A stretch of 64,000 nucleotides of DNA, taken from the IMG/VR virus record IMGVR_UViG_3300043788_000060, positions 46,257 through 110,256 of that record; one strand, 5' to 3'. Shown here in pieces: positions 32,076-42,273 of the stretch (position 1 is its first letter; each line of letters starts with the position of its first letter). The notes below the pieces were generated by a model that saw nothing but the letters and a program-made list of their open reading frames with translations, had not been told where the DNA came from and searched no databases. The stretch is from a virus. Both the position numbers and the translations under genes were made by a program.

Positions 32076-32875
32076 GAATAACCACGTCAGCACAGTTTGT
32101 CTGGAGCGAGAAGCAGAATAAATATCTGCTCGTTAAAAAGTCGTCCATTATCTGGACTGGCGATATTTTGTATTGCAAGGGCGCGTCTGCCGCACAGGAG
32201 AATTTGGCGAATCAGCAGGCGCAATTCTACCAAACACTGACTTCGGATTACGGACAGCAATTCGCAAATCAATCAGCAATTCTTAATACTCTTCAGAATT
32301 CTTTGAACCCTATCGTCCAAGCCGGACCAAACCAGTTCGGCTTCAGCCAAGCAGAGACCAACAACCTCAACGCGCAGGCTATCCAAGGAACCGGGGCGCA
32401 ATACGCCAACGCCTCGAAAGCTTTGGGTGCCCAGCAGGCCGCACAGGGCGGGGGAAATTCATATCTTCCAACCGGGGCGCAAGCCGCACAGCAAGGAGCG
32501 TTAGCTTCGTCTGCTGCAAATCAAGCTTCGAATCAACTTATGGGGGTTCAGCAGGCGGGTTACCAGCAAGGCTATAACCAATATCAATCTGCTATCGGCC
32601 AACTCGGCGGAGTAGCTTCTCAATACAATCCAACCGGATACGCCGGACAGGCAACTGGTGCCGGATCGTCTGCCTTCAATTCTGCAACTCAAGTTCAGCA
32701 AATGAACAACGCAGCAAGTCCGTGGAATGTAGTCGGCGGAATCCTCGGAGGAGCCGTAGGCGCAGGACTCGATGCGTTTACTGGCGGTCTTGGCGGGGCT
32801 GGGGCCAGCGCGTTAGGTGGCATGTTCAGTGGAGGTAATGGGGGACCATCGACCGGCGGCGGACTAGATGACTAA
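32072..32875 (+). CDS. Gln/Ala/Gly-rich internal virion (ejection) protein
   Basis: 267 residues. After 40 more ordered N-terminal residues the sequence is dominated by Gln, Ala, Asn, Gly and Ser, with a long helix region (AAQENLANQQAQFYQTLTSDYGQQF) and a Gly-rich C-terminus containing VVGGILGGAVGAGLDAFTGG, a possible membrane-inserting stretch. This is typical of phage DNA-ejection proteins. A 15-mer variant in antisense (32143-32157) encodes SIIWT. Confidence 0.6.
   Translation: MRITTSAQFVWSEKQNKYLLVKKSSIIWTGDILYCKGASAAQENLANQQAQFYQTLTSDYGQQFANQSAILNTLQNSLNPIVQAGPNQFGFSQAETNNLNAQAIQGTGAQYANASKALGAQQAAQGGGNSYLPTGAQAAQQGALASSAANQASNQLMGVQQAGYQQGYNQYQSAIGQLGGVASQYNPTGYAGQATGAGSSAFNSATQVQQMNNAASPWNVVGGILGGAVGAGLDAFTGGLGGAGASALGGMFSGGNGGPSTGGGLDD
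32143..32157 (-). repeat. 15-mer motif, AGATAAT variant, antisense coding
   Basis: In an ejection-protein gene, read as SIIWT. Confidence 0.75.
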
Positions 32876-32887
32876 CAGGAAAAAACA

Positions 32888-33283
32888 ATGAATGAAAAAC
32901 GGATTGAGGCGTTAGTAGATGCAATCGCGAATTTGAAGGGGTCCACGACCAACCCAGACGGCGTTTTGTATCAGATAAAGAACCCGACAGGAATACTCAG
33001 TTTTTCCCGTCCGGGTAAAAATGAAATAGACTCTGAAGGCCGACGGATTTTCAAAAGCTGGCTTGCCGGATACAGGGCTGCGTGTTTTGACGCCGGTATT
33101 AAAATCGAGGGAAGGTCTCGTGCCGGAATCAAAGAAGAAGATCGCTTAGAAAACTTCCTTCGTGTAATGGGAATCGACCAACGACTTGGGCAACAGCAGG
33201 TTGTGAAGTTCCTACGCAGAGCCCTCAAGGATCAAAATATTACACCAGAAACCCCGCTTTCGTATTTTCGTGAGGAGAACTAA
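32888..33283 (+). CDS. Unknown protein in the ejection module
   Basis: 131 residues. Mixed alpha/beta, basic, with EALVDAIANLKGSTT, FKSWLAGYRAACFDAGI and a C-terminal helix VVKFLRRALKDQ. It sits between two probable ejection proteins and overlaps the next ATG by one base (TAATG). It is not recognised. Confidence 0.5.
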   Translation: MNEKRIEALVDAIANLKGSTTNPDGVLYQIKNPTGILSFSRPGKNEIDSEGRRIFKSWLAGYRAACFDAGIKIEGRSRAGIKEEDRLENFLRVMGIDQRLGQQQVVKFLRRALKDQNITPETPLSYFREEN

Positions 33284-34857
33284 TGCCTGATCCAGTTCCA
33301 AATCCCGTAGCCTCCGCAATAGTCACTCCTCCTCCGTCTCCTGTTCCTCCACAGGTTCAGAATCCTCCTGCGCCCGACCAACTACAACAGGGACCCGGTC
33401 CACAGAACGTTACACCTCCAACTCAAAATCAGCCGGTAAAACCCCCAAGCCCGTGGCAAAGAGCGGTTCACGCTTTACTGGGAAGTCAAACCGAATATCA
33501 GCAAACGCCTAACGGCCCGGTTCCTGTCCAAGTTCAGAACAAACCCGGACAGCTATTTCGCAGCATTTTAGCCGGAGCTATTTTGGGTGCTGGAGCCGGG
33601 TCGGCAAACGCCGAACATGATGCAGGCAGCGGTTGGTCTGCTGCTGGTCGCGGTGCGGCTGCTGCGGCACAAAACCAGCAACAGCAGCAACAGCAACGTG
33701 CGGCGCAGGCCCAGAAACAGTGGGAGAACCAGAGGCAGGCACAACAGGATAATCAGGAAGAAATGGTGCGTAAGGCACAAATTGCCGAGGCCAACGCCAA
33801 CACCCTCCGGATTAACAAAGAGAGTAACGGTCTCGATTATACCCAACACAAAGAAATAGCCGATGCCGGAAAGGCCGCAGTTCAGGCTTACGATGACGCG
33901 GGAATACACCCGGTAGCTGAATCCATACCTGAGTCTCAAATGCAGCAGTATATCCAAGACCACCCCGGGTCGTCTTCCTTAGATTGGGAACACACCGGAG
34001 TAAAAACGGTTATTGGTGCTGACGGAACTCCCACCTACGAATACACTTTGTCCGCATACGATCCGAAAGGAAAAGTATCGGTTCCTCCGGTACTTTATGA
34101 TCAATGGAAGAAAGACGGGGTTTTTGACAGATATCCGGAGTATGGTCAGATTCTAAAGGACGGTAAAACTCTGACCGCTAGTCAATATATTCAGGTCAAA
34201 AGGGATGCCGAAAAGGTTCAGGCAGATAATTTAGCCAAAACCAATCAAGGACTCGAAACCACTCTGAAGCAGACTCAAATAGACGCAGCTAAGGCGGAGA
34301 TCACGGAACGCAGAGCAGCGGCTTGGAACGATAGTTTGTCCGCAAAGGAAAAACAGGATCAGGAAAAAGAGAAGAACGAACTTAATACCGCTTGGGATCA
34401 TTTGGCTAAAGCGGATAACGATCCTTCTAAATCTCCTATGACTGCCGAAGATCGGGTGGCTATTGCCAGAAACGCACAGCCCCTCATCCAAGATTCTTTG
34501 AATGCGATTAAAGTCGCAGCGGCGGACCCGTCTCAGGCCGATCAGCTTCCACAGCTTTGGGAAACCTACCACTCTCTGTCTAGGTTGGCTAATCTGGGCG
34601 GAGGAGGGTCCGCAGCCGATCCTATCCAAAAAACCGTGGATACCCTGAAAGGTAAAACTCCGCAGGAAATCCAAGCAGCACTCGACGACCCTAAGAACGG
34701 AGTTCCCGATGCAGCTAAAACGGAAATCTGGAAAAGGCTGGGAATGGCTCCTCCGGCTTCTAAATCAGCCATTGCTCTTAACCCAGCAGGAAAAGCGGTA
34801 TCTAATTTTGTTCAAACAGCCGCACCTGTCGTTGCCAATATCCCAGTAATACCATAA
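33283..34857 (+). CDS. Internal virion/ejection protein with Pro-rich start
   Basis: 524 residues. A disordered Pro/Gln-rich N-terminus (first 60 residues), a Gly/Ala hydrophobic patch (SILAGAILGAGAGSANA, residues 90-106) that may enter membranes, a poly-Gln helix region, and long charged coiled coils (EKQDQEKEKNELNTAWDHLAKAD). Composition and neighbours suggest a protein injected with DNA. No enzyme motif seen. Confidence 0.55.
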   Translation: MPDPVPNPVASAIVTPPPSPVPPQVQNPPAPDQLQQGPGPQNVTPPTQNQPVKPPSPWQRAVHALLGSQTEYQQTPNGPVPVQVQNKPGQLFRSILAGAILGAGAGSANAEHDAGSGWSAAGRGAAAAAQNQQQQQQQRAAQAQKQWENQRQAQQDNQEEMVRKAQIAEANANTLRINKESNGLDYTQHKEIADAGKAAVQAYDDAGIHPVAESIPESQMQQYIQDHPGSSSLDWEHTGVKTVIGADGTPTYEYTLSAYDPKGKVSVPPVLYDQWKKDGVFDRYPEYGQILKDGKTLTASQYIQVKRDAEKVQADNLAKTNQGLETTLKQTQIDAAKAEITERRAAAWNDSLSAKEKQDQEKEKNELNTAWDHLAKADNDPSKSPMTAEDRVAIARNAQPLIQDSLNAIKVAAADPSQADQLPQLWETYHSLSRLANLGGGGSAADPIQKTVDTLKGKTPQEIQAALDDPKNGVPDAAKTEIWKRLGMAPPASKSAIALNPAGKAVSNFVQTAAPVVANIPVIP

Positions 34858-34869
34858 CCATAGGAAAGC

Positions 34870-37800
34870 ATGGCTACCGACTCAGTAGACCTAAGCAGCA
34901 TCTGGGGGAATACCTCCGCTTCGGCTCCTCAATCTAGCTCGACCGACTTGAGCAAAATTTGGGGTTCGGGAGGGGGTGTTCCTCCTGTTGTGTCTCGGGC
35001 GCAAGAAACCCCTTCGTCCAGCATAGACCTCAGTTCAATCTGGGGCGGAGGAGAAGCTCGTCCGAATAATGGACAAACCGCCCCGTTACCGGTTCAGCAC
35101 CTCTACCAAGACTCTTCGCAGCCGTGGTATAAACGGGCATGGGATTTCGCGAATACACCACTGACCGAGAGCCTGTTCGGCCTACCCGAAGAACGCCAAG
35201 GCGCGGGTGGTTTTGAACGCGGGGTCGAACACATTGTTTCCGGATTGACAAGTCCGCTTTCCGTGGCTCTAACCGCTGCTACGTTTGGGACCGGTGGAAT
35301 CATTGAATCAGCCGGAGCTTCTGCACTCAAGGAAGCCGGTTTGACGGCTGCTGAGATTGCGGACGCTACCAAGGCTTCCCAAGTCGCGGTGGACGCGGCT
35401 AAAGCCGTCCCAGAGGGCGCTACAGCTATTACTGACGCTGTCAAGGACGCTGGACTCGATCCGGCTCTCTGGAAGCGGGCACAGGGCATTTTGTATGACA
35501 ACGGCCTGACCGAGCATGACCTGCTGGGGGGCAATGCTGTCGAGCGCGGGGCGTTCCAAGTTCTACGCAATACCGTACCCGATCTACCAATTGCCGTAAC
35601 TGCGAGGGCCGCTAAAACCGCCAATACCCTGTTGAACGCAGGATTCACCCTCCAACAATTGGAATCAGCATCCGCGATGTCCCCCCGGTTTTTGGATGCT
35701 CTTAAAGAGGGGGACTACGACCACGCCCTAGAATACGGCACAGAGATGTTTGCTTCGGGGGCCCTCGGAGTTCTGGGAGCAAGTCATGCCCTGCACTCCG
35801 CTGGCGAATTATTCAAACCCCTAGTTGAAAACAACGCCGTTCGTCCTTCCGACGAATGGAACGCGATTACCCGGGCCAACCAAGAGCGCGAAGCCCAGCA
35901 CGCCGAAGCCGAACAACACGCCATCAATTTGTCCAAGCAAGCCAAGGATTTGCTAGGGCACGCGGAACCACGTCCGATTTTGGGTGATACCGCCGAAGTG
36001 AAATCCCAGAAGAATCTGGAACTGGCTACGGTTCTACATCAGATTGTAACCGGCGGAGACCAGACGAAAGCTGCAACTTGGCATGACGCATTGGCCGAAG
36101 CCGCTGGCCGCACCGAAGAACCAACGCTGGTTCATCCGAATAATGGACCGGTCGGCAACCCCGACGTTCAATCGCTGGCCGAAAGCTATACCAAATCCGC
36201 AGGCATCGACAAAACTCCACACGAAGGTCTGGTCACCGTAGACCCGGAAGCCGCGAAACGGGTTGCTGACGCCTACGAGGAGATGCAACATAACCCGAAC
36301 GACCCGAAGGTCAAGGCGTCCTACGACGCTTTAATCCGGGAAACCAAGGCCCAGTGGGATGCCGCTAAAGCCGCCGGATACAAACTAGAGCCGTGGCCGG
36401 AAGCTGGACAGCCCTACGCCAATTCCGCAGAAATGGCTGCGGATGTTCGGGACAACAAGCACCTCTACTACTTCCAAGGCGGAGAAGTCCCAGAAGGGCA
36501 CCCGCTCGCGCAGATAGACCCAGAAACCGGAGAAACCTACAACAACATTTTCAGAGCGGTCCACGATTTATTGGGACACGCCAAAAACGGCTACGAGTTC
36601 GGCCCTCGTGGTGAAGAGAATGCTTTCTTAGCTCACAGCCGGATGTACTCGGACGAAGCCATCCCCGCGCTGCTATCCGAAACCAAAGGCCAGAATTCAT
36701 GGGTAAACTTCGGTAAGCACCTCCGCGACGAGAACGGAAATCTGCCCGCCAAAGGTGAGAAGGGTTTTATCCCACCGCCGGAAAGGCCCTACGCCGATCA
36801 GAAAGCTGGCATCCTACCTCCCGAGATCGTCAACCCGCATCTCGGCAAAGAACCTCAAGTAGGAACCCCGATTGAAACACCGAGTCGTGCCAACACCCAA
36901 GTCGTTCACTCGAACGCTGCGGGTGAAGTGCGTGTCGGCGCAGACGGCAGACCGATTGTCTGGTTGAGCCCGGAGGCGTGGGAAGCGTATAATAGAATCG
37001 CGCACCCGGGTGCCATAATTCTAGGGGTCAGCTACTCTCCGGACGAAGCTGCTGACATTGCCAAGAAACTGCTCAAAGCAAACGAACCGGGAGACGCCCA
37101 ACAAGTTCTCGATTTGTTCTGGAAAGCCCAGAATGTTTCAAAACAAGGATTGCTCACAGCGGCTAAAACCGGAACGGATGTCACGGTTGCTGCCGAGGAA
37201 CTCCACCATACATGGGCCCGAGAATTGTCTAAGGACGGAGAAATTGCAAACCATCTAAAACCCAAGCAGTGGATCAAACTAAATGATATAATACCCCCAG
37301 CTTGGACTGCGGACATGGATCGGCTGGGGTACGAAAAAGACCCGATCTCCCGTGTCATAGAAACCGCACACCAGTTTAGGGCTGGAAAAGCAAAGGGTAT
37401 AGTTCCAGATACCGATATTGTTCGGTTTTTGGACTCCTACTATTCCGAAGTTGAAGCAACCCACGGGAAGAATGTTCTTGAAGAAGCAAACAAAATCAAT
37501 GACATTGCTGCCCAACACATAAAGGACATTTATGAAAACAGAAGAACGAGACAAACTACTCCAGAAGGTGGGCTGGCCGACCGACAAACAGACAACGGAC
37601 AGCTACCTAGCGTGGAAGCAGGGCGGGAAACTGGGCCTCCTAAAGTGGGTTCAGGAGAACCACCAGAAGGCTTAACCGCCCGCGAAGACAAAGAATTCAG
37701 CAAACTTTCCGGTCTAAAACTCCGTGTAGGAATGGGAGACGCGGGGAGTGCCGGTTTAGTAACTGGGGACAACGATGTATTGATTGGTAGAGACCACGCC

Positions 37801-40800
37801 GAACTCGCAAGAGAAGCTGGGTACAAAGCTACGCCTGCTGTCGGAAACAAACCCGGAGAAGACCTCTACTCCAAGTTCTTCAGAGATGGTGGTGTCAGAA
37901 TCCGGTCGTTTGGCGGAACTGTCAATATCGACTTCATGGAACCGAACGCCGATACTTGGGACAGAGTCTATCGCTCGATAGCCTCGGTTCCGGACGCAAA
38001 TTATTATCGGGTAGAATTCCGTCCACTAAAAGGTGGAACCGGTTTCAATATCGATGCCTACGACAAAGACAACCTGTTATTCAAACTCAAGGATTTGGAA
38101 AACGGCGGAACTCGCCCGGCTCCTGCGGGAAGTGTGCAATATTTCAGGCAAGGATTGTTATCTCGCGAAGGGGAATACAGGAATAAAGAACCCAGATTTC
38201 CCGGGTTGGCCGCTCGGGGCTCCGTAGACTTCGAAGACATCAAGCCATATCTAACGGATGAAGAGCTTACCAAACATGACTCTCCCGAAAAGAAAGCTCT
38301 GCTTACCGCCGCATTTAACGCGATGCCCGACGCCGACGAATGGAAAGAAGCAATTAAAGCTGGACGTGCCGGACAGATGTGGTATGAAAGATCGTCCCGC
38401 GCCTTCGATGCCCTGCTCGATTCCGGTGCTGACTTCATCTCGAAGAAAGATAAATCGAAATTCCTGAATTTCGTCGCCGCTCTTTCTCCGGTTCAGCCGG
38501 TCCGTCAAAACCTGCTCATGGCTTTGAACCTTTGGTCAAAGTGGGACAAAGCCGGTCGTCCGACAGACGTTGAATGGAAAGACGGAGCCCCGAATAAGAA
38601 CGCTTCGCTCTGGAGAATTCTCAAGGGACGAGGAAACACACAGGGAGTAGACCTGCCAGCAAGAATGAACAACGCAATTCGTGCGTTGCAGGGCGAGCCC
38701 CTGTCCGGACCCAAAGTATCGGCGTTTACCACCAACTTGGGTAAGGATGTCAACCGGGTCACCAACGACACATGGATGGCCGTGTTCGGCGGTCACGATC
38801 CGAACCGGATCAACAAGCCCGCCGTTTACGACGCCATGTCCGCCAAGGTCCGCGAAGCGGCTAAATCGGAAGGCATCGCCCCGCGTCAAGCCCAAGCTGC
38901 GATCTGGAGCTTCATCAAGTCCCTAGCCGAACTATCAGGCTGGGGCAATGACCGCTGGATTCCGCCCCAAGAAATCATCAAGCAAGGTCTGCTCACGCCA
39001 GAGTTAGTTGGTATGCACTCGGCGGATTTCGCAGACATGCTTCAGAACGATCCCGAAATCCGGGAAGCTATCCGGAAAATAGGAGGAGACCTAAATGCCC
39101 TCGACTCAAAACTCAAATCTTACGTCCCCGGAAAGCCTGCCGAGGGAGAAGCTGCGGTCGCTAGTCCTCAACTTCTTAACGCGGCTCAAAGACTCGAAGC
39201 CGCCCGCACCGACTCAAGAATAGCAGCGCACCTCGCACGCAAACAAGAACCCGGTTTGTTCGATACGGAATTCCGTCCGAATAATGGACTATTTGCGCGA
39301 AACCCAGAACTCACCCAGCAGATCGATTCGAACGTCTTCAAAAACCAGCCCAAGGAATATCAGGACCTTGTCCTCAACTCGTTACGTAGAGTAGCGAACG
39401 GAGAACTGTCTGACCGCGAGCAAGCGGCAGCGAAATTCCTGCGCGACGAACAGGATAAGAACTTTGAAATCGGCTCGTCGAACGACCTGCTCCATCACTA
39501 CCTCGAAGACTATATGACCCGCGTGTACAAGGACACCAACCCACAGGGCAAGGTGATTTTGTCGGACGCCAAGGGCGGCAGATTCGCGACCAATGTTTCG
39601 ATGGCCAAGCAGCGGGTGTACGACTCGAACCTGACTGCGTTGCTCAAATCTCCGAAGCAGATGCTGCTGGACCCGGTAGACATCACGGCCAGAGGTCGGG
39701 CTATGCTCATTAAAGCAGCGGCGAACCGGCAGTTGATTGATACGCTTCGGGATAAGTTTACTCGTGCGTCAGACGGTCGGCCTGCGGTTGTATTGTCTGG
39801 GGCCGGACAGGTTGTCTCTGGCGCAAACGGCGAGGACCCGAAGACGTTCATCGATCCGAACCGCGTTCGTAAAATCAACATCTCACCGAATGTCGTAGAG
39901 CAGTTATCAAAATCCGGCGACTTACAGAGATTTTTGGACGAGGGTACGATCCGGGATATCACACCGTATGTCCGCCCAAACAATATTTCTGCTGCAATCG
40001 AAAAGTTGGAAGCGCAATACGATGAAGTGGGTAACAACAAACTTCGCACAGATATCATGTATCTGAAGTCGGTGTTGAACAACAAAGATTTCTCGGGACT
40101 CAAAGATTTCAACGACAAACAGCCGAAGCAATACGCTTGGGACCCGCAGGACTATATCAGCTTGGCGAACGGCGCGATGAAGGGCTGGAATTTTGTTACA
40201 AACGACTCCGCCGGGAACGGTGTGTATGTCCGTAGCGATATCAAGGTACATCCTGAATTTGCCGAGTATCTCCAGAATCGTTTGGGTCTAGCTCCGTCCG
40301 ACATTGCAAAGCACCCTGTGGGTAAAGCGTTACTCGGAGCAGGAACTAAGTTGAAGGAAACCCTGCTATCGCTGTCACCATTCCACATGGTGCAGGAAGC
40401 TCTGCGTGGAATTATGGTGGGAGTGAATCCGTTCCATATCACCGGTCCAGACATTCTGACCGGCGAGAAAGTAGACCCCACCGATCCGAATTCGCCGACG
40501 ATCATCCGCAAGGCCGTCGAGCATGGGTTTACGACCGGCACGGATTACAATGCCTTACAAGCACACAGCGAGGGCGTGGCGTCTGGTGGCGGTGGATTGC
40601 TTTCGAAAATTCCGGGAGTAGGCAAAGTCCTGTCTAATTCTCTAGATTGGTACCAGAACTTCCTCTTCAAGCGGTACATACCGGCGCTCAAGGCCCGCTC
40701 TGTTGAATTGATGTACCACGAATATCAGAATGCTCACCCTGATTGGTCGGTAGATAAGATCGCCAAAGCTGCTGCTATGCACACAAACGATACGTTCGGC

Positions 40801-41838
40801 GGAATCAACTGGAAGGCAATGGGCCGGTCTGCTACTACTCAGGATTGGGGCCGGTTAATGTTACTCGCGCCCGACTGGCTCGAATCCGAAATGCGGTCTG
40901 GTGCAAGACTATTTAACAAGGACGAAGGCGGACTGGGCCGGGCACAAGTAGCTAAGATGGCTTTGGGACTTTGGGGAATTGCCAGAGTTCTCAACTTAGT
41001 AACTACAGGTAAGCCGCACTTAGAAGCACCATTCGGGCTGGCTGTGAAAAATAAGGAAGGCAAGGAAACGGTATTTTCTATCCGGACTTTGCCAACCGAT
41101 TTGTTACATGCCGCGAGCGATCCTGTCGGATTCGTTCAAGGTCGTCTATCTCCTGTTGTTCGCTCCGGAACCGAGTTAGTAACTCAGCGCGATCAATTTG
41201 GCCGCAAGTTACAGCCACAGGATTTATGGGCTGACGTGTTCAGAAATATGGCACCCATCCCGCTACAGGCCGTAAACCAAGCTATATCTGGGACTGGCCC
41301 GCAAGTCGGAAACGTCGGACAAGCCGTAAAGGCCGTAGGCGGAACTGCGCAAACTTACCAGACCCCTGCACAGAAATTAGCCGCCGATCTGGCTAGTTCT
41401 CATACCGAATCGGGACCGGTAGACCCGGCCCAGATGGCAAGGCACTCCCGGATAATTCAACTCGAAGATCAGGCAAGGGCCGGAGAAATTTCTTGGCCGG
41501 ACCTCTACAAGCTGGCCTACCAGACGGATCAGATTTCTGAGTCCGAGTTGAAAACCATAGAGGCAAATGTCAAGTCCACCCAAGGTATGGACCCGAGCAT
41601 GGCCGCGCTTTACACCAGAGCTTCGCGCCTACCTGCCAAGGAGTATCTGGACCTCTTGGATATCGCTAATCCCTCGGAGAAAGCCGCACTGGTTCCTCTA
41701 ACTATCAAAGTTCAGAAGCGGTACCTGACCAAAGCGAAAAAGGAAGAAACCCCGGAAGAGCGGGCCCATGATCCTGTGTTTATGCGGCTATTAAACATGA
41801 TCCCCCAATCGCTCCAACAGAAACAAACCCAGAAATAA
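34870..41838 (+). CDS. Giant polyvalent virion protein (2322 aa)
   Basis: Begins with three short repeats, SVDLSSIWG, STDLSKIWG and SIDLSSIWG, in the first 60 residues, perhaps docking motifs. Alpha-helical parts follow, then a conserved phage domain with YANSAEMAADVRDNKHLYYFQGGEVP-type sequence near residue 510, a domain around 1030-1400, and a C-terminal region (FKRYIPALKARSVELMYHEY, MHTNDTFGGINWKAMGR, LMLLAPDWLESEMRSGARLF) that resembles the large-polyvalent-protein domain LPD38. Such giants are carried in the virion and ejected into the host. Three 15-mer copies lie in the gene, each read as (R/H)PNNG. The 41859 terminator follows. Confidence 0.6.
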   Translation: MATDSVDLSSIWGNTSASAPQSSSTDLSKIWGSGGGVPPVVSRAQETPSSSIDLSSIWGGGEARPNNGQTAPLPVQHLYQDSSQPWYKRAWDFANTPLTESLFGLPEERQGAGGFERGVEHIVSGLTSPLSVALTAATFGTGGIIESAGASALKEAGLTAAEIADATKASQVAVDAAKAVPEGATAITDAVKDAGLDPALWKRAQGILYDNGLTEHDLLGGNAVERGAFQVLRNTVPDLPIAVTARAAKTANTLLNAGFTLQQLESASAMSPRFLDALKEGDYDHALEYGTEMFASGALGVLGASHALHSAGELFKPLVENNAVRPSDEWNAITRANQEREAQHAEAEQHAINLSKQAKDLLGHAEPRPILGDTAEVKSQKNLELATVLHQIVTGGDQTKAATWHDALAEAAGRTEEPTLVHPNNGPVGNPDVQSLAESYTKSAGIDKTPHEGLVTVDPEAAKRVADAYEEMQHNPNDPKVKASYDALIRETKAQWDAAKAAGYKLEPWPEAGQPYANSAEMAADVRDNKHLYYFQGGEVPEGHPLAQIDPETGETYNNIFRAVHDLLGHAKNGYEFGPRGEENAFLAHSRMYSDEAIPALLSETKGQNSWVNFGKHLRDENGNLPAKGEKGFIPPPERPYADQKAGILPPEIVNPHLGKEPQVGTPIETPSRANTQVVHSNAAGEVRVGADGRPIVWLSPEAWEAYNRIAHPGAIILGVSYSPDEAADIAKKLLKANEPGDAQQVLDLFWKAQNVSKQGLLTAAKTGTDVTVAAEELHHTWARELSKDGEIANHLKPKQWIKLNDIIPPAWTADMDRLGYEKDPISRVIETAHQFRAGKAKGIVPDTDIVRFLDSYYSEVEATHGKNVLEEANKINDIAAQHIKDIYENRRTRQTTPEGGLADRQTDNGQLPSVEAGRETGPPKVGSGEPPEGLTAREDKEFSKLSGLKLRVGMGDAGSAGLVTGDNDVLIGRDHAELAREAGYKATPAVGNKPGEDLYSKFFRDGGVRIRSFGGTVNIDFMEPNADTWDRVYRSIASVPDANYYRVEFRPLKGGTGFNIDAYDKDNLLFKLKDLENGGTRPAPAGSVQYFRQGLLSREGEYRNKEPRFPGLAARGSVDFEDIKPYLTDEELTKHDSPEKKALLTAAFNAMPDADEWKEAIKAGRAGQMWYERSSRAFDALLDSGADFISKKDKSKFLNFVAALSPVQPVRQNLLMALNLWSKWDKAGRPTDVEWKDGAPNKNASLWRILKGRGNTQGVDLPARMNNAIRALQGEPLSGPKVSAFTTNLGKDVNRVTNDTWMAVFGGHDPNRINKPAVYDAMSAKVREAAKSEGIAPRQAQAAIWSFIKSLAELSGWGNDRWIPPQEIIKQGLLTPELVGMHSADFADMLQNDPEIREAIRKIGGDLNALDSKLKSYVPGKPAEGEAAVASPQLLNAAQRLEAARTDSRIAAHLARKQEPGLFDTEFRPNNGLFARNPELTQQIDSNVFKNQPKEYQDLVLNSLRRVANGELSDREQAAAKFLRDEQDKNFEIGSSNDLLHHYLEDYMTRVYKDTNPQGKVILSDAKGGRFATNVSMAKQRVYDSNLTALLKSPKQMLLDPVDITARGRAMLIKAAANRQLIDTLRDKFTRASDGRPAVVLSGAGQVVSGANGEDPKTFIDPNRVRKINISPNVVEQLSKSGDLQRFLDEGTIRDITPYVRPNNISAAIEKLEAQYDEVGNNKLRTDIMYLKSVLNNKDFSGLKDFNDKQPKQYAWDPQDYISLANGAMKGWNFVTNDSAGNGVYVRSDIKVHPEFAEYLQNRLGLAPSDIAKHPVGKALLGAGTKLKETLLSLSPFHMVQEALRGIMVGVNPFHITGPDILTGEKVDPTDPNSPTIIRKAVEHGFTTGTDYNALQAHSEGVASGGGGLLSKIPGVGKVLSNSLDWYQNFLFKRYIPALKARSVELMYHEYQNAHPDWSVDKIAKAAAMHTNDTFGGINWKAMGRSATTQDWGRLMLLAPDWLESEMRSGARLFNKDEGGLGRAQVAKMALGLWGIARVLNLVTTGKPHLEAPFGLAVKNKEGKETVFSIRTLPTDLLHAASDPVGFVQGRLSPVVRSGTELVTQRDQFGRKLQPQDLWADVFRNMAPIPLQAVNQAISGTGPQVGNVGQAVKAVGGTAQTYQTPAQKLAADLASSHTESGPVDPAQMARHSRIIQLEDQARAGEISWPDLYKLAYQTDQISESELKTIEANVKSTQGMDPSMAALYTRASRLPAKEYLDLLDIANPSEKAALVPLTIKVQKRYLTKAKKEETPEERAHDPVFMRLLNMIPQSLQQKQTQK
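35060..35074 (+). repeat. 15-mer motif, exact, coding
   Basis: In the 2322 aa gene, read as RPNNG. Confidence 0.85.
36134..36148 (+). repeat. 15-mer motif, one mismatch, coding
   Basis: In the 2322 aa gene, read as HPNNG. Confidence 0.8.
39275..39289 (+). repeat. 15-mer motif, exact, coding
   Basis: In the 2322 aa gene, read as RPNNG. Confidence 0.85.
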
Positions 41839-41858
41839 ACATCCCCACAAACACGAAG

Positions 41859-41886
41859 GCCCTCCTGATTTCTCGGGAGGGCTTTT
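41859..41886 (+). terminator. Intrinsic terminator at the convergent junction
   Basis: GCCCTCC (41859-41865) pairs with GGAGGGC (41876-41882), followed by TTTT. It ends the rightward block just after the 2322 aa gene. The minus strand shows only a weak T-run (CCTTCGTGTTTG), so it acts mainly rightward. Confidence 0.8.
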
Positions 41887-41890
41887 CTGT

Positions 41891-41905
41891 GTCCATTATT
41901 CGGAT
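41891..41905 (-). repeat. 15-mer motif, one mismatch, after last leftward gene
   Basis: Between the terminator and the stop codon of the 41905-42273 gene. Confidence 0.8.
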
Positions 41906-42273
41906 TAAATTTGATCTGTTGGGTCTCGCAGGATGTTTGCTTCTCGTTGCGCGGCTCCTTGGGCCTTGGCTTGGTTACTGCGCTCCTCCAAAATCTTCTC
42001 TGCGACCGCGCAAGCTCTCCACGCCATAGCCCCGGCATGGCTCACCCCGTTTTCGTCTGGGTCGTTTCGCTGTATGGCGTGTCTAATCATGGCATCGAAG
42101 TCGTCTTTACTTTTTGATCTGTCCCAGTGAAGCGGGGTTCCCGGAACGTGCTGTTTGTTTCCGGCTACACTCGCTTTCGCTATCTCAGTCATTGTCAGAG
42201 GAAAGTAATCCAGCACTCCGGTTCCGATAGGAATCTCCTTTCGTTCTTTTGCGTCAGTCGGCAACAACGGCAT
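41905..42273 (-). CDS. dATP/dGTP diphosphohydrolase N-terminal-like protein (DUF5664-like)
   Basis: 122 residues. The pattern IPIGTGVLDYFPLTMTEIAKAS, GNKQHVPGTPLHWDRSKS, DAMIRHAIQR and GVSHAGAMAWRACAVAE matches a phage domain annotated as DUF5664 or dATP/dGTP diphosphohydrolase N-terminal. It is helical with His/Asp positions suited to metal-dependent nucleotide cleavage. Function in adjusting dNTP pools is inferred from the family name. Last gene of the leftward block, facing the terminator. Confidence 0.65.
   Translation of the reverse strand: MPLLPTDAKERKEIPIGTGVLDYFPLTMTEIAKASVAGNKQHVPGTPLHWDRSKSKDDFDAMIRHAIQRNDPDENGVSHAGAMAWRACAVAEKILEERSNQAKAQGAAQREANILRDPTDQI

Noticed and set aside
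37287-37310. TATAAT elements inside the 2322 aa gene
   Set aside because: They lack TGTGG or a -35 and no downstream gene would be served; chance AT-rich coding sequence is the simpler explanation.
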